Shown piece by piece: positions 34,077-44,200 of a DNA stretch of 64,000 nt (the stretch's first letter is position 1; every line of letters starts with the position of its first letter). The DNA comes from Marinifilum sp. N1E240 (GTDB lineage Bacteria; Bacteroidota; Bacteroidia; Bacteroidales; Marinifilaceae), in NCBI RefSeq assembly GCF_009295825.1, contig NZ_WHKF01000001.1, positions 275,088 through 339,087 on the forward strand, read 5' to 3'. The translations under genes were made by a program, and so were the position numbers. The notes beneath the pieces were generated by a model. The model did not search any database, was not told the DNA's origin, and saw only the letters and a list, made by a program, of their open reading frames with translations.

Positions 34077-36578
34077 TTAGAATGTGATTTGTAGCATGGC
34101 TCGGATACCAAAATCTTCAAAATCCTGATAAGGGTTGTCATCAAGATGGGTTAATCTCCACATGGCATCAATTCGAATAAATTTGAAAATATTTTCGATA
34201 CCAACACTTGCTTCAAAATAAGGTTCACTCACATCGGAAAGTCCCTGAGGAAATAACATTTTAGCGTCTGAATTGGCTAGTGAACCATTGTTTTTATCAC
34301 TCAAGCTCCCAATTAATCCTTTACCTGAAACTACGGTTCTCCATTTTAATTTCCTGAATAATGGAATTTTATTTAGAATTAGACCATTGAAATGATGCTC
34401 CACAAATAAACTTGCGTACTGATCACTTGCAAATTCGTAGTAATTCATCATATTGAATGCATAGGGATCGAAAGCATAAGTCTCATTTCCTTCGTGTAGA
34501 GAAAGTAGAGGATATGGAACTTTACCGAAAAGTTTTCCTGCAGATGCCAAAAAATATAAATTCCCAAGTGGAGGAAGTTCAAAAGTATGTTCTATGCTTA
34601 AATCAATTTTTTGATAATCGTAATCTGAACCCAATACATTTTTCATTCCCATTGTTAGATATAAGTTGATAATCGGAACAGGTCCGCCTAAATGAACTCT
34701 TTCGAATTCGCCCATTACTACTTTCTCATTCTTAGTCCATCGAGTTCTTAACTCTAATTCTGATGTTTTAATTCTTGAAACCGGATTACCAATCGGATCT
34801 AAAAATGGAACAAATTCTGTTGGTTTTATATCACGATATCTAAATTTTAATGTGTTTGAAAAACCTTGAAACCATTCCTTTTCGTAATGAGTTTCCAATT
34901 GGTTCAACATTGTGAGTTTATTGTTTGGATTTCTCTTAAGTAAAGAAGCCAAAATGTTACCTTCTGTAAAAGCATTAGGACTTTTACCAAGTTGGTGAAT
35001 ATCGTGCTTGTATTGTGCCCCAAAAGTTTCTCGAGGTAATTTGTTAATCATGTAAAGGAAACCAAGTCCATATTTCAGTTTCTCATCTTTTGTTCCGTAG
35101 GCTAGATGACCATTCAACATTATTTTAGTACTGAAATCGTTCGATGTTCTACCACCAAACATGAATCTGTTTCCTTCTATTTCGTTGAAACTGTAAAGTT
35201 TGTAATACGGACCATATTCGAATTTACCTTTTACGTAGTATCCAGTAATGAACGTTGTAACGATATCAACAATGTTTTTATAAAGAGGAACATTTTGTAT
35301 GGAATCTACCATGGAATATATGCCCGATTCTCTTTCCGATAATTTAAAAGGTCTTGCATCATCCCAATATTCTTTGGGTTGTACGAGAGCATCGTCATTA
35401 ACAATTACATTGTTATCAAGTTTAATGATTTCATCCTGAATAGGAACATTTACTTTTACATCCTTGTAGGATATGGTTTTTCTTCCAAAGAATCCCATTT
35501 GTTTAGTGGAATCTTTCTCGGATAACATGAAGTCTACAAATAGGTTTTGTTTTTTTAGAAACCAAGTTGTATCATTAAGTTTTTGGTATTCGTTATTGCT
35601 TACTAAATCTTTTACCCAGTTTAAATTAACACCTTTGGCAATACGCATTTGCATATTCTGAATTGCAAAAGTTGTGTCGGCAACCCAAAAATCGCCAACA
35701 AAGGTTGGTTCTTGTTTTCTTTTAGGCTTAAATGACATGTGATAACACCAATTACCATCTCTGTAGGCACTATCTGTTAAATAGTATTTGTAATATCTTA
35801 AACCTCCATCGGCAATTGGACTAACGAATCCCATATTAAATAGATCGATGAAGTTGTCGTAAATGTTGATATTTTGATGTAATTGACCGGTGAATTGAGC
35901 AAGACTCGCATTGTCTTGAATTCCAGACATTTGAGATGCCTTTATGATTTCTCGCTCAACTCTTGGTTTATCTTGATAGTAATAGTCTGATAAGGATTCA
36001 GTTATGAATACTGGTAAATAAGCTTTCCCTGTAATAACGGAGGTATCCATGTAATCAAACACAAATTGGAATTGACGCATAATTTTCTTGTCCTTGAAAT
36101 CATCTTTGATGTTGTTCAAGTCCATTTCCATTTTTGTGTAGGTCTCAGCCTGATAAGAGTTAAATCTAGAAGGATCATTTTTATCCTTTTTTGCAATTAT
36201 CTTTCGTAGTAAAACGTGAGCTGGATTTTCTCCTGGAACAACAATAACCTCTTGTAAATCGAAAGTTTCAGATTCTAATTTTACATTCAAGGTTTGAAAT
36301 TTACCTTTTTGTATTTTAAAAGCTTGTTCTTTGTAGCCAACAAAGGAAACATGCAATGTATCTGATGGAGTTCTGGTTTCCAGAAAATAATTTCCATCAA
36401 AATCTGAGGTTGTACCTATGGTTGTTCCTTTAAAGGCAATATTTACAAAAGGTAATGGCTGATTTGTTTTTGAATCGACAATAACACCTCTAATTTTCGT
36501 AGATTGTCCAATAGCAGCAAATTGTATTGACAATAAGAGAATTGTTAAAAAGAAAAAAACTTTTTTTACCTGCATCAT
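34077..36578 (-). CDS. DUF5686 / carboxypeptidase-regulatory-like domain outer-membrane protein
   Basis: Large outer-membrane protein of 833 residues from the ATG at 36578. A TTG further upstream would add seven residues before the signal peptide MQVKKVFFFLTILLLSIQF. Residues about 25-110 form a CarboxypepD_reg-like domain (RGVIVDSKTNQPLPFVNIAF). The rest matches DUF5686: VVPGENPAHVLLRKIIAKKD, then long amphipathic strands to a C-terminal beta-type ending, FGIRAMLQITF with a terminal Phe. Such proteins are common in Bacteroidota and probably form a barrel; the function is not established. Confidence 0.87.
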   Translation of the reverse strand: MMQVKKVFFFLTILLLSIQFAAIGQSTKIRGVIVDSKTNQPLPFVNIAFKGTTIGTTSDFDGNYFLETRTPSDTLHVSFVGYKEQAFKIQKGKFQTLNVKLESETFDLQEVIVVPGENPAHVLLRKIIAKKDKNDPSRFNSYQAETYTKMEMDLNNIKDDFKDKKIMRQFQFVFDYMDTSVITGKAYLPVFITESLSDYYYQDKPRVEREIIKASQMSGIQDNASLAQFTGQLHQNINIYDNFIDLFNMGFVSPIADGGLRYYKYYLTDSAYRDGNWCYHMSFKPKRKQEPTFVGDFWVADTTFAIQNMQMRIAKGVNLNWVKDLVSNNEYQKLNDTTWFLKKQNLFVDFMLSEKDSTKQMGFFGRKTISYKDVKVNVPIQDEIIKLDNNVIVNDDALVQPKEYWDDARPFKLSERESGIYSMVDSIQNVPLYKNIVDIVTTFITGYYVKGKFEYGPYYKLYSFNEIEGNRFMFGGRTSNDFSTKIMLNGHLAYGTKDEKLKYGLGFLYMINKLPRETFGAQYKHDIHQLGKSPNAFTEGNILASLLKRNPNNKLTMLNQLETHYEKEWFQGFSNTLKFRYRDIKPTEFVPFLDPIGNPVSRIKTSELELRTRWTKNEKVVMGEFERVHLGGPVPIINLYLTMGMKNVLGSDYDYQKIDLSIEHTFELPPLGNLYFLASAGKLFGKVPYPLLSLHEGNETYAFDPYAFNMMNYYEFASDQYASLFVEHHFNGLILNKIPLFRKLKWRTVVSGKGLIGSLSDKNNGSLANSDAKMLFPQGLSDVSEPYFEASVGIENIFKFIRIDAMWRLTHLDDNPYQDFEDFGIRAMLQITF

Positions 36579-36655
36579 GATTATAGTATAATAGTCCAAT
36601 AGGCAAGCTACCGGACAATTTTATCAAATGTTATACAATTTTTCTGTGTAAAAGT

Positions 36656-37480
36656 TTATTCCAGAGCGGCTTCTTGATTTTTTTGAACACGCTTTGAAAT
36701 TCTAATTCCAATCTCGTATAGCAACATTAGTGGCATGCAAACCAGCACCTGGCTGAATATATCAGGAGGTGTAATAATAGCTGACAAAATTAAAATCATT
36801 ACAACAGAATGTTTTCTGTATTTTCTTAAAAATTCAGGAGATACCAAGCCTATTTTACTTAAAAAGAAAATTAGTACAGGTAGCTCGAAAATAACTCCAC
36901 TTGCCAAGACAATTGAAGTTACGGATGAGATGTAGGATTTTAGGTTTATCTGATTCATAACCTGGTCACTTACGCTGTAAGATCCTAGGAAGTGAACGGA
37001 TAGTGGGGTAATTACATAATAGCCAAAGAGAACACCCAGTGCGAATAAAAAACTGGTGTAAAATATAGATCCGCGAGCGTGTTTCTTTTCGTTTGAGTAA
37101 AGTGCGGGTTTAATGAAGCACCAAAACTCGTAGAATATATATGGAAAACTTGCAATTATACCCGCAACAAGAGAAACACTAATGTGCGTGGCAAATTGTC
37201 CTGCCATATTAATATTGATAACCTGAAAAGGTTTTGTGTTAATTTTTAAGGCTTCTACACCAGTGATATCTGCTAGTTTTGCAAACATGGTATTGGTGAA
37301 GAAGTCTGGATTTTTTGGTGCTAAAATCAAATAATTGAAAATGAAATCGTAAAACACAAAAGCCGCAATTGCAAATACCATTACTGCAATAACAGAACGC
37401 ATTAAATGCCAACGCAATTCTTCAAGATGTTCAAGAAAACTCATTTGGTTTTCTTCTTTTGACTTTTCATTTTCTGACAT
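36656..37480 (-). CDS. tatC: Sec-independent protein translocase TatC
   Basis: Receptor subunit of the twin-arginine translocon; 274 residues with six transmembrane helices. The N-terminal SFLEHLEELRWHLMRS (twin-arginine recognition Glu residues) and PFIYEFWCFIKPALYSNEKKHAR-like loop are recognisable, followed by GYYVITPLSVHFLG and ITPPDIFSQ. No tatA/tatE is in the window. The molybdoenzyme at 3322 has no Tat signal, so it does not depend on this system. Confidence 0.95.
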   Translation of the reverse strand: MSENEKSKEENQMSFLEHLEELRWHLMRSVIAVMVFAIAAFVFYDFIFNYLILAPKNPDFFTNTMFAKLADITGVEALKINTKPFQVININMAGQFATHISVSLVAGIIASFPYIFYEFWCFIKPALYSNEKKHARGSIFYTSFLFALGVLFGYYVITPLSVHFLGSYSVSDQVMNQINLKSYISSVTSIVLASGVIFELPVLIFFLSKIGLVSPEFLRKYRKHSVVMILILSAIITPPDIFSQVLVCMPLMLLYEIGIRISKRVQKNQEAALE

Positions 37481-37507
37481 AGTTGATTTTTTTGTAAAGC
37501 AAATATA

Positions 37508-38476
37508 TTAAACAATTCCTTCTTTTAAAATATCATGTAGATGAACCATACCAATATATTTACCTTCATCAACAACTGCCAATTGTGTGATGTTGTATTT
37601 TTCCATTAGTTGGAATGCATTTATTGCTAAAACATCAGAACTGGTAGTCTTTGGATTTGATGTCATAATATCTTTAGCCGTAAGGTGACTCACATCTTCG
37701 TTTTTCTCCAGCATTCTTCTTAAATCACCATCAGTAATAATACCTAATAAATCATTATCAGAATTAACTACAGCAGTTGAACCCATTCTTTTCGATGAAA
37801 TTTCAAGAATAATTGGTCTGATATTTTCATCAATAGAAACCTTTGGAGGATTATCCTTCGATACTAAATCACTTACACGTAGATATAATTTTTTGCCGAG
37901 AGCGCCACCAGGATGGTATTTTGCAAAATCTTGTCCTGTAAATTGTCTGCACTCTAGAAGAGATACAGCAAGAGCGTCTCCAATTACCAGTTGTGCTGTT
38001 GTGGAGTTGGTAGGAGCAAGGTTATTTGGGCATGCTTCTTTTTCCACTACTGCTTTTAATACAAAATCGGCTTGTTTCGCCAAAAATGAATCCAATCCTG
38101 AGACCATTGCAATAAGTTTATTTCCCATGTTTTTGATGAGTGGTACCAAAACTTTGATTTCTGGAGTATTTCCACTTTTTGAGATGCAAATCACCATATC
38201 ATCAGGTCGAATCATACCTAAATCCCCGTGAATTGCGTCGGCAGCATGCATAAATAGAGCAGGTGTTCCTGTTGAATTTAATGTTGCTACAATTTTATTC
38301 GCAATGTTTGCACTTTTGCCAATTCCTGTTAAAACAACTCTTCCATTGCTGTTTAAGATTAACTCAACAGTTTTAACAAAATCTCCGTCAATGTATTCTT
38401 TTAATTGATGAATGGATTTTGCTTCCTCTTCGATTGTTTGTATTGCAATCTGTTTTATATCGTTCGTAGACTTCAA
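37508..38476 (-). CDS. kdsD: Arabinose-5-phosphate isomerase (KdsD/KpsF family)
   Basis: Converts ribulose-5-phosphate to arabinose-5-phosphate, the first step of Kdo synthesis for LPS; 322 residues. The SIS sugar isomerase domain (about 35-190) has GRVVLTGIGKSANIANKI and ICISKSGNTPEI; two CBS domains follow (about 205-320). CBS domains may regulate activity. It sits 27 bp from tatC on the same strand and near lptB, fitting an envelope/LPS theme. Confidence 0.94.
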   Translation of the reverse strand: MKSTNDIKQIAIQTIEEEAKSIHQLKEYIDGDFVKTVELILNSNGRVVLTGIGKSANIANKIVATLNSTGTPALFMHAADAIHGDLGMIRPDDMVICISKSGNTPEIKVLVPLIKNMGNKLIAMVSGLDSFLAKQADFVLKAVVEKEACPNNLAPTNSTTAQLVIGDALAVSLLECRQFTGQDFAKYHPGGALGKKLYLRVSDLVSKDNPPKVSIDENIRPIILEISSKRMGSTAVVNSDNDLLGIITDGDLRRMLEKNEDVSHLTAKDIMTSNPKTTSSDVLAINAFQLMEKYNITQLAVVDEGKYIGMVHLHDILKEGIV

Positions 38477-38737
38477 AATGTGTTAATTTTATTGTTGTTA
38501 CAAAATTAATCAAACTCAGAAACTTCGGATAGCAAGACTTGGTTAAAATCTGTTAAAAGCTTCGAATGTTTTGATTTGTACAAGTGTTTATCTAAATTTA
38601 AAATACAAAAGTATCTAATTTTTGTAATTCGGGGATTGATGGTGAGGTAAAATTCATCATTTAAAGTTTTAGGTCACTAATATTGTATTAATTTAGCGGA
38701 CCGCATATCAATTTTAGGAAAGTATATCAATAAAAGT

Positions 38738-40915
38738 ATGGGAAAGGACTTTGAATTATCAGCTAATTTAAAGAAGTATTTTGGATTCGAGAATTTTAAG
38801 GGGAGTCAGGAATCTGTAATTCAAAATATATTAGATGGGAATGATACATTTGTTTTGATGCCAACAGGTGGAGGGAAATCTCTTTGCTATCAGTTGCCAT
38901 CGTTAATTTTGGAAGGTACCGCAATCGTTATCTCACCTCTTATCGCATTGATGAAGAATCAGGTTGATGCTATGAGAAATTTTGGTGAAGATGATGGGAT
39001 TGCACACTTTCTGAATTCATCTTTATCAAAATCAGCTACTTTAAAAGTAAAAGAAGATGTTATTGAAGGGCGTACAAAACTTTTGTATGTGGCACCCGAG
39101 TCTTTAACCAAAGAGAGCAATATTGAATTCTTAAAGCAGGTCAAGATTTCATTTTATGCTGTTGATGAAGCTCACTGTATTTCGGAATGGGGGCATGATT
39201 TTAGACCTGAGTATAGAAAAATTCGACCAATTGTTAATGAGATTGGTGCAGCTCCTATTATTGCGTTAACGGCAACAGCTACACCTAAAGTTCAGCATGA
39301 TATTCAAAAGAATTTGGGTATGTTGGAAGCAACGGTTTATAAATCATCTTTTAATCGTCCAAACCTTTATTATGAAGTACTTCCTAAAGTAAATGCAACT
39401 AAGGAGATTATTAAATTCATTAAGGGAAATCAAGGGAAATCTGGAATAATCTATTGTTTGAGCAGAAAGAAAGTAGAAGAACTTGCCGAAACCTTACAGG
39501 TTAATGGTATAAAGGCAGTCCCTTACCATGCGGGAATGGATTCGTCTACCAGATCTGGAAATCAGGATAAATTTTTGATGGAAGATGTGGATGTAGTAGT
39601 TGCTACTATTGCTTTTGGGATGGGTATTGATAAACCCGATGTGCGCTTTGTAATTCACTACGATATTCCGAAGAGTCTTGAAGGATATTATCAGGAAACC
39701 GGACGTGCCGGAAGAGATGGTGGAGAGGGAAGATGTTTGACATTCTATAGTTATAAAGATATTCAGAAGCTGGAAAAGTTTATGCAGGGAAAGCCCGTTG
39801 CAGAACAAGAAATTGGTAAGCAATTGTTGATGGAAACGGTTTCTTTTGCCGAGACGGCAGTTTGCCGAAGAACTGTTTTATTGCATTATTTTGGTGAAAA
39901 ACATACGCAGGAAAATTGTGGAAATTGCGACAATTGTTTGCATCCTAAGAAAGAATTTCAGGGAGAAGAGTTTGTTGTAAAAGCTCTGCAATTGGTTAAG
40001 GCGGTTAAAGAGCGCTTTAAGGTTGATCATCTTGTGAATATATTAATCGGCTCACAAAATTCGGCCATTAAATCATACAAACACGATTTATTAGAGTTGT
40101 ATGGAGCTGGCGAAGAGAGGGATCAACATTTTTGGAATATGGTATTTCGAAGAGCTTTAATTAATTCTTTTATAGAGAAGGATATTGAGCAATATGGGGT
40201 AATAAAAATTCGTCCTGAAGGACATGCATTTTTAGAAAAACCATATCCTTTTATGCTTACCGATGATCATGATTTTGAAGGTGTAGATGCTGAAGCTCCA
40301 AAAGGAGGTGGAACAGCTGCAGTGGATAATGCTTTGCTTTCGATGTTGAAAGATTTAAGAAAAAGAGTAGCTAAACTTAAAAATGTTCCTCCATATGTTG
40401 TTTTTCAGGACCCATCATTAGAAGAGATGGCAATTCACTATCCTACTTCTATAGAGGAATTAGGACATATACAAGGTGTGGGAGCAGGTAAGGCCAAGCG
40501 ATTTGGTAAAGATTTCGTTGGGCTAATCACTAAGCATGTTGAAGAGAATGAAATTGAAAGACCACAGGATATGGTTGTCCGTTCTGTAGCTGATAAATCA
40601 AAATTTAAAGTTTATATCATCCAGAGTATTGATAGAAAGATGGATTTGGAAGATATTGCAGAGGCTAAAGGAATGGAATACGAAGATTTGCTGAAAGAAA
40701 TGGAAGCAATTGTTTATTCCGGAACTAAACTTAGTTTGGATTACTATGTTGAGGAGGTGATTGATGAAGATAAGCAGGATGAAATATTGGATTATTTTCA
40801 TGAAGCTGAAACTGATTGTATCGAAGAGGCACTTGATGAGCTTGGAGAGGAAGATTACTCAGAAGAAGATATTCGATTAATGAGAATTCTTTTTCATTCG
40901 GAGAATGGATTGTAA
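38738..40915 (+). CDS. recQ: ATP-dependent DNA helicase RecQ
   Basis: Superfamily 2 3'-5' helicase of 725 residues. Walker A lysine is Lys47 in PTGGGKS; motif II DEAH is in VDEAHCISEWGHDFRPEY; motif III TATATPKV, and motif VI QETGRAGRDG are present. The zinc-binding cysteines are CRRTVLLHYFGE and CGNCDNC, followed by a winged helix and an HRDC domain (about 530-610). The C-terminal 110 residues extend past HRDC and are rich in Glu/Asp, as in several Bacteroidota RecQ. It is divergent from kdsD with a 261-bp gap. Confidence 0.96.
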   Translation: MGKDFELSANLKKYFGFENFKGSQESVIQNILDGNDTFVLMPTGGGKSLCYQLPSLILEGTAIVISPLIALMKNQVDAMRNFGEDDGIAHFLNSSLSKSATLKVKEDVIEGRTKLLYVAPESLTKESNIEFLKQVKISFYAVDEAHCISEWGHDFRPEYRKIRPIVNEIGAAPIIALTATATPKVQHDIQKNLGMLEATVYKSSFNRPNLYYEVLPKVNATKEIIKFIKGNQGKSGIIYCLSRKKVEELAETLQVNGIKAVPYHAGMDSSTRSGNQDKFLMEDVDVVVATIAFGMGIDKPDVRFVIHYDIPKSLEGYYQETGRAGRDGGEGRCLTFYSYKDIQKLEKFMQGKPVAEQEIGKQLLMETVSFAETAVCRRTVLLHYFGEKHTQENCGNCDNCLHPKKEFQGEEFVVKALQLVKAVKERFKVDHLVNILIGSQNSAIKSYKHDLLELYGAGEERDQHFWNMVFRRALINSFIEKDIEQYGVIKIRPEGHAFLEKPYPFMLTDDHDFEGVDAEAPKGGGTAAVDNALLSMLKDLRKRVAKLKNVPPYVVFQDPSLEEMAIHYPTSIEELGHIQGVGAGKAKRFGKDFVGLITKHVEENEIERPQDMVVRSVADKSKFKVYIIQSIDRKMDLEDIAEAKGMEYEDLLKEMEAIVYSGTKLSLDYYVEEVIDEDKQDEILDYFHEAETDCIEEALDELGEEDYSEEDIRLMRILFHSENGL

Positions 40916-40939
40916 ATTTGAATAGATATATCAATTTTA

Positions 40940-40968
40940 AAAAAGGTTGCCTGCAAGCAACCTTTTTT
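40940..40968. terminator. Bidirectional terminator between recQ and the GNAT-like gene
   Basis: AAAGGTTGC at 40942-40950 pairs with GCAACCTTT at 40957-40965 with A- and T-runs on both sides, so it ends both convergent genes. Confidence 0.83.
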
Positions 40969-42150
40969 TTATTTTATGATCTCAGATCTTTTAAATTTTT
41001 TGTTTTTATCGAAAAGTATTCGATAGGTGTGGTGTGTTTTGTAAATTTCTGCACCAATGTGTTTCATCAGGTGGCTCATTCTAGGATTAAAATCTCCAAT
41101 CCAATTCATTTCTAGAGTTTTAAAAGGGAAATTTGAATTGTAGCCAGATTGTGAAAACTCATAAATCATTGCGGCCTCAATACCTCTTTTTTGGTATTCT
41201 GGTACTACTCCAAAAATAAGTCCGATAGCATTTTTATTCTTTTGAAAATATTTATAGTATAAAAACCTTAGTTTGCCGTATAGATTTATTCTGCCATTTA
41301 GGTGTTTTAAATATTCGTTTAAATCTTGAATCATGATAAAAAAACCAATAGGCTCACCTTTGTGATAGGCAAACCACAAGAGTCTGTCATGCATGATAGG
41401 TTTTAATGATTCAAACAATGTTTGGGTTTGAGATTCGGTGATGCCGTCAATTCCAGGTATTTCTTTAACCCAGGCCTCATTGTAAATATGAACAAAATCC
41501 TTAATGAATTTATTAGAATTTTTTGAATTAAAATGAGAAACAGAATAGTCAGGATTGGCTTTTAATCGCTCCGCTTTCCATTTGATGATGTCACTTAAGC
41601 TATCGGGCGAAAAATAAGTTTTATAAGTGAATTGCTTGAAATAGATTTCAAAACCATAATCTTCAAAAAAATCCCTATAATATGCTTTATGATAGGGCAT
41701 ATTGTAAACTGGCTTATGATCTCCTTCAACATGAAGTCCCCACCATTGGTGTCTTTCGCCAAAATTAATGGGACCATCCATAGCTTCAATGTTTCTCTCT
41801 TCTAACCATTTTTTACAATGATCAAATATTGCAAAAGCAGCTTTTTTGTCGTTGATGCATTCGAAAAAACCCATTCCACCAGTAGGTTGGTCGTTCGCAT
41901 CTTTCGATTTGTGATTGATAAAAGCAGCTACACGACCAATTGTTTTGTTACTGCCATTGGTAATGATCCATCGAGAACACTCTCCGTGTTGAAACATTTT
42001 ATTTTCTTTCGGATCAAAAATATTCTCTATTTCAAAATCTAGAGGACGAACCCAATTCGTATCACTTTTATAGAGTTTTACCGGAAGTTCAAGAAACTCT
42101 TTTCGAGTTTTATCATCAGCAACCTCGATTATTTGAAATTGTGTTTCCAT
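40969..42150 (-). CDS. GNAT-fold protein, Bacteroidota-type (probable acyltransferase)
   Basis: A 393-residue cytoplasmic protein. The N-terminal half reads like a partial GNAT fold (WIITNGSNKTIGRVAAFINH), and the C-terminal half has a motif A-like FGVVPEYQKRGIEAAMIYEF for CoA binding. FGERHQWWGLHVEGDHKPVYNMPYH in the middle is a strongly conserved-looking block that may form the active site. The substrate is unknown. Two GNAT-like halves in one chain are suggested but not certain. It is followed 1 bp later on the same strand by a flippase-like gene. Confidence 0.72.
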   Translation of the reverse strand: METQFQIIEVADDKTRKEFLELPVKLYKSDTNWVRPLDFEIENIFDPKENKMFQHGECSRWIITNGSNKTIGRVAAFINHKSKDANDQPTGGMGFFECINDKKAAFAIFDHCKKWLEERNIEAMDGPINFGERHQWWGLHVEGDHKPVYNMPYHKAYYRDFFEDYGFEIYFKQFTYKTYFSPDSLSDIIKWKAERLKANPDYSVSHFNSKNSNKFIKDFVHIYNEAWVKEIPGIDGITESQTQTLFESLKPIMHDRLLWFAYHKGEPIGFFIMIQDLNEYLKHLNGRINLYGKLRFLYYKYFQKNKNAIGLIFGVVPEYQKRGIEAAMIYEFSQSGYNSNFPFKTLEMNWIGDFNPRMSHLMKHIGAEIYKTHHTYRILFDKNKKFKRSEIIK

Positions 42151-42151
42151 T

Positions 42152-43168
42152 TCAGGCTTGAGCTTTGTTTTTTACGATATGGTTTCTATTGGCAATAGGA
42201 AGTGCAATTACAGATAAAGCACCAACAATAATTATCATTGCAGTTTGTGCTCCATGAACAACAAGAGCAAAACTCTTTGATAGATTCTCAATGTTGGTAA
42301 CTCCTGGTAAATAGACCAAAAGTGTTCCAATAACCATAAAATGCCATGCACCAAATCCTCCCTGTACCGGAGCAACCATTCCAAAGGCACTCATCACAAA
42401 TACAGTTAATCCTGCCAATGCTGGTAAGTTTGATGTAAATCCAAAACTAAAGAAACAAATGTATGTCATTAAGTAGTACATAATCCATATGAATACGGTA
42501 TGTAGAACAAATGGCCACTTATTTTCAATTTTTTTGATAGTACGAAAACCATCCATGAAGCTCTTTAGAGTTTTATCTATCTTTTGGAAAAAGCTAGTGT
42601 GCTTAAATTTCTTTCTCAATAACCAAATTAAAAAGCTAATTCCAATAATGATATATAAAGTGTATGCTGAAGCAAATACATTAGAAAGTTTTTCGCTTAC
42701 TTTCGGATTTTGGCTAAAAAAATCAGAGATAACTGAAAATTGAGTAGATAAGGCAATTAATAAGAATACAAATAGCATAATGATATCAAGAACACGCTCT
42801 AGTACCACAGTTCCAACCAATTTTGAAAAAGAAATATCTTCATATTTGCTAATGATGCCACATCGTGAAATTTCTCCCATACGAGGCAAAGCTAAATTGG
42901 CAAAATAGCCAACCATAACAGCCAAAAATGTATTTACAGTTCTTGGTTTTTTTCCTAATGGTTCAATTAATAAATTCCAGCGAATTGTTCTGCTAATATG
43001 ACTGAGTAAACCAAAAAATAAAGACAGTAGTATCCAATAGAAATTTGCACTTTTGATTGAAACTAAAATATCGTCAATATTTTGATCGCGATAAACCAAC
43101 CAAAATAGAACGGAGCTAATTGAAAAGAAGATTAAAAATTTTATAGTATTAGCGAGCTTTTTCTTCAA
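42152..43168 (-). CDS. YbhN/LPG-synthase TM-region family membrane protein
   Basis: Inner-membrane protein of 338 residues with seven or eight helices, of the lysylphosphatidylglycerol synthase TM region (UPF0104) family, also called flippase-like. Recognisable parts are GLLSHISRTIRWNLLIEPLG, NLALPRMGEISRCGII, VVLERVLDIIMLF and PVQGGFGAWHFMV. It lacks the soluble LPG synthase catalytic domain. It may move lipids or lipid-linked intermediates; this is a family inference. It is transcribed upstream of the GNAT-like gene with a 1-bp gap between them. Confidence 0.83.
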   Translation of the reverse strand: MKKKLANTIKFLIFFSISSVLFWLVYRDQNIDDILVSIKSANFYWILLSLFFGLLSHISRTIRWNLLIEPLGKKPRTVNTFLAVMVGYFANLALPRMGEISRCGIISKYEDISFSKLVGTVVLERVLDIIMLFVFLLIALSTQFSVISDFFSQNPKVSEKLSNVFASAYTLYIIIGISFLIWLLRKKFKHTSFFQKIDKTLKSFMDGFRTIKKIENKWPFVLHTVFIWIMYYLMTYICFFSFGFTSNLPALAGLTVFVMSAFGMVAPVQGGFGAWHFMVIGTLLVYLPGVTNIENLSKSFALVVHGAQTAMIIIVGALSVIALPIANRNHIVKNKAQA

Positions 43169-43259
43169 TTTTAATATTTTTAATGTTAGAATTTTAATAG
43201 AAAAAACTAACGGTGGTTAATTTTTCGGCATGAATACCTGCTTATTCGGTATTAAGTCC

Positions 43260-43267
43260 TAATTTTG
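43260..43267 (+). promoter_or_regulatory. Candidate -7 box for rsmA-mgtE
   Basis: TAATTTTG matches TAnnTTTG. It lies 118 bp before the rsmA ATG and has no clear TTTG at -33, so confidence is low. Confidence 0.3.
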
Positions 43268-43384
43268 CCGAGCAATAAATATAAGCTACAAAAATAAGTA
43301 AATGTTTGTAATCTCCTTTGAAAAGCTTCTGTTTTTAACTTTTGTTAATCGAAGAGAGAGGTGAAAAAATTAATAAATTAAGAT

Positions 43385-44176
43385 ATGGGATACGTTAGAG
43401 CTAAAAAGAATCTGGGACAACACTTTTTGAGAGACCTAAATATTGCAAAAAAAATTGTTGCAGGGATGGAAGCTACTAATGTTTCAAAAGTTCTTGAAAT
43501 TGGTCCAGGTATGGGCGTATTAACACAATACCTTCTGCAGAATGATAATTTTGAGACCCATGTTGTTGAAATTGATACTGAATCAGTAGCTTACTTGAAA
43601 GAAAATTTTCCTCAGTTGTCGGATCGAATTATTGGAGAAGATTTTTTAAAGTATGATTTAAAATCATTATTTAAAGAGCCATTTGCCGTAATTGGTAATT
43701 TTCCATATAATATTTCATCGCAAATCTTTTTTAAGGTTTTAGAGCATCGCGATCAAATTCCTGAAGTAGTCGGGATGATCCAAAAAGAAGTTGCTGAGAG
43801 AATGAGTGCAGTACCAGGCAATAAAACATTTGGTATATTAAGTGTATTGATGCAGGCATTTTACGATATTGAATATTTGTTTACCGTCAGTGAAAATGTT
43901 TTTGATCCACCACCCAAGGTTAAATCTGCAGTAATTCGTATGAAACGAAATACAACCTCAAATCTAGAATGTGATGAAAAATTGTTTTTTCGAGTCGTGA
44001 AAGCCGGTTTTAATCAGCGCCGGAAAACTTTAAGAAATTCCTTGAAAGCCGTTTTAGGAGATCAAAAACTTGATGATGAGTTGATGTCTAAAAGACCAGA
44101 ACAATTAAGTGTTCAAGAGTTTGTATATCTAACTTTGAAAGTGCAGGAATTACTGAATACACAACTAAGAGAATAA
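43385..44176 (+). CDS. rsmA: 16S rRNA (adenine(1518)-N6/adenine(1519)-N6)-dimethyltransferase RsmA
   Basis: KsgA/RsmA dimethylates two adjacent adenines near the 3' end of 16S rRNA; 263 residues. The N-terminal [19 protein letters not shown]-binding [15 protein letters not shown], motif [14 protein letters not shown] (N-L/F-P-Y) and [12 protein letters not shown] are all typical. The C-terminal helical domain carries [13 protein letters not shown]. mgtE follows after 24 bp in the same direction. Confidence 0.97.
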   Translation: MGYVRAKKNLGQHFLRDLNIAKKIVAGMEATNVSKVLEIGPGMGVLTQYLLQNDNFETHVVEIDTESVAYLKENFPQLSDRIIGEDFLKYDLKSLFKEPFAVIGNFPYNISSQIFFKVLEHRDQIPEVVGMIQKEVAERMSAVPGNKTFGILSVLMQAFYDIEYLFTVSENVFDPPPKVKSAVIRMKRNTTSNLECDEKLFFRVVKAGFNQRRKTLRNSLKAVLGDQKLDDELMSKRPEQLSVQEFVYLTLKVQELLNTQLRE

Positions 44177-44200
44177 AAATTATACTTAAAATTTATTGTT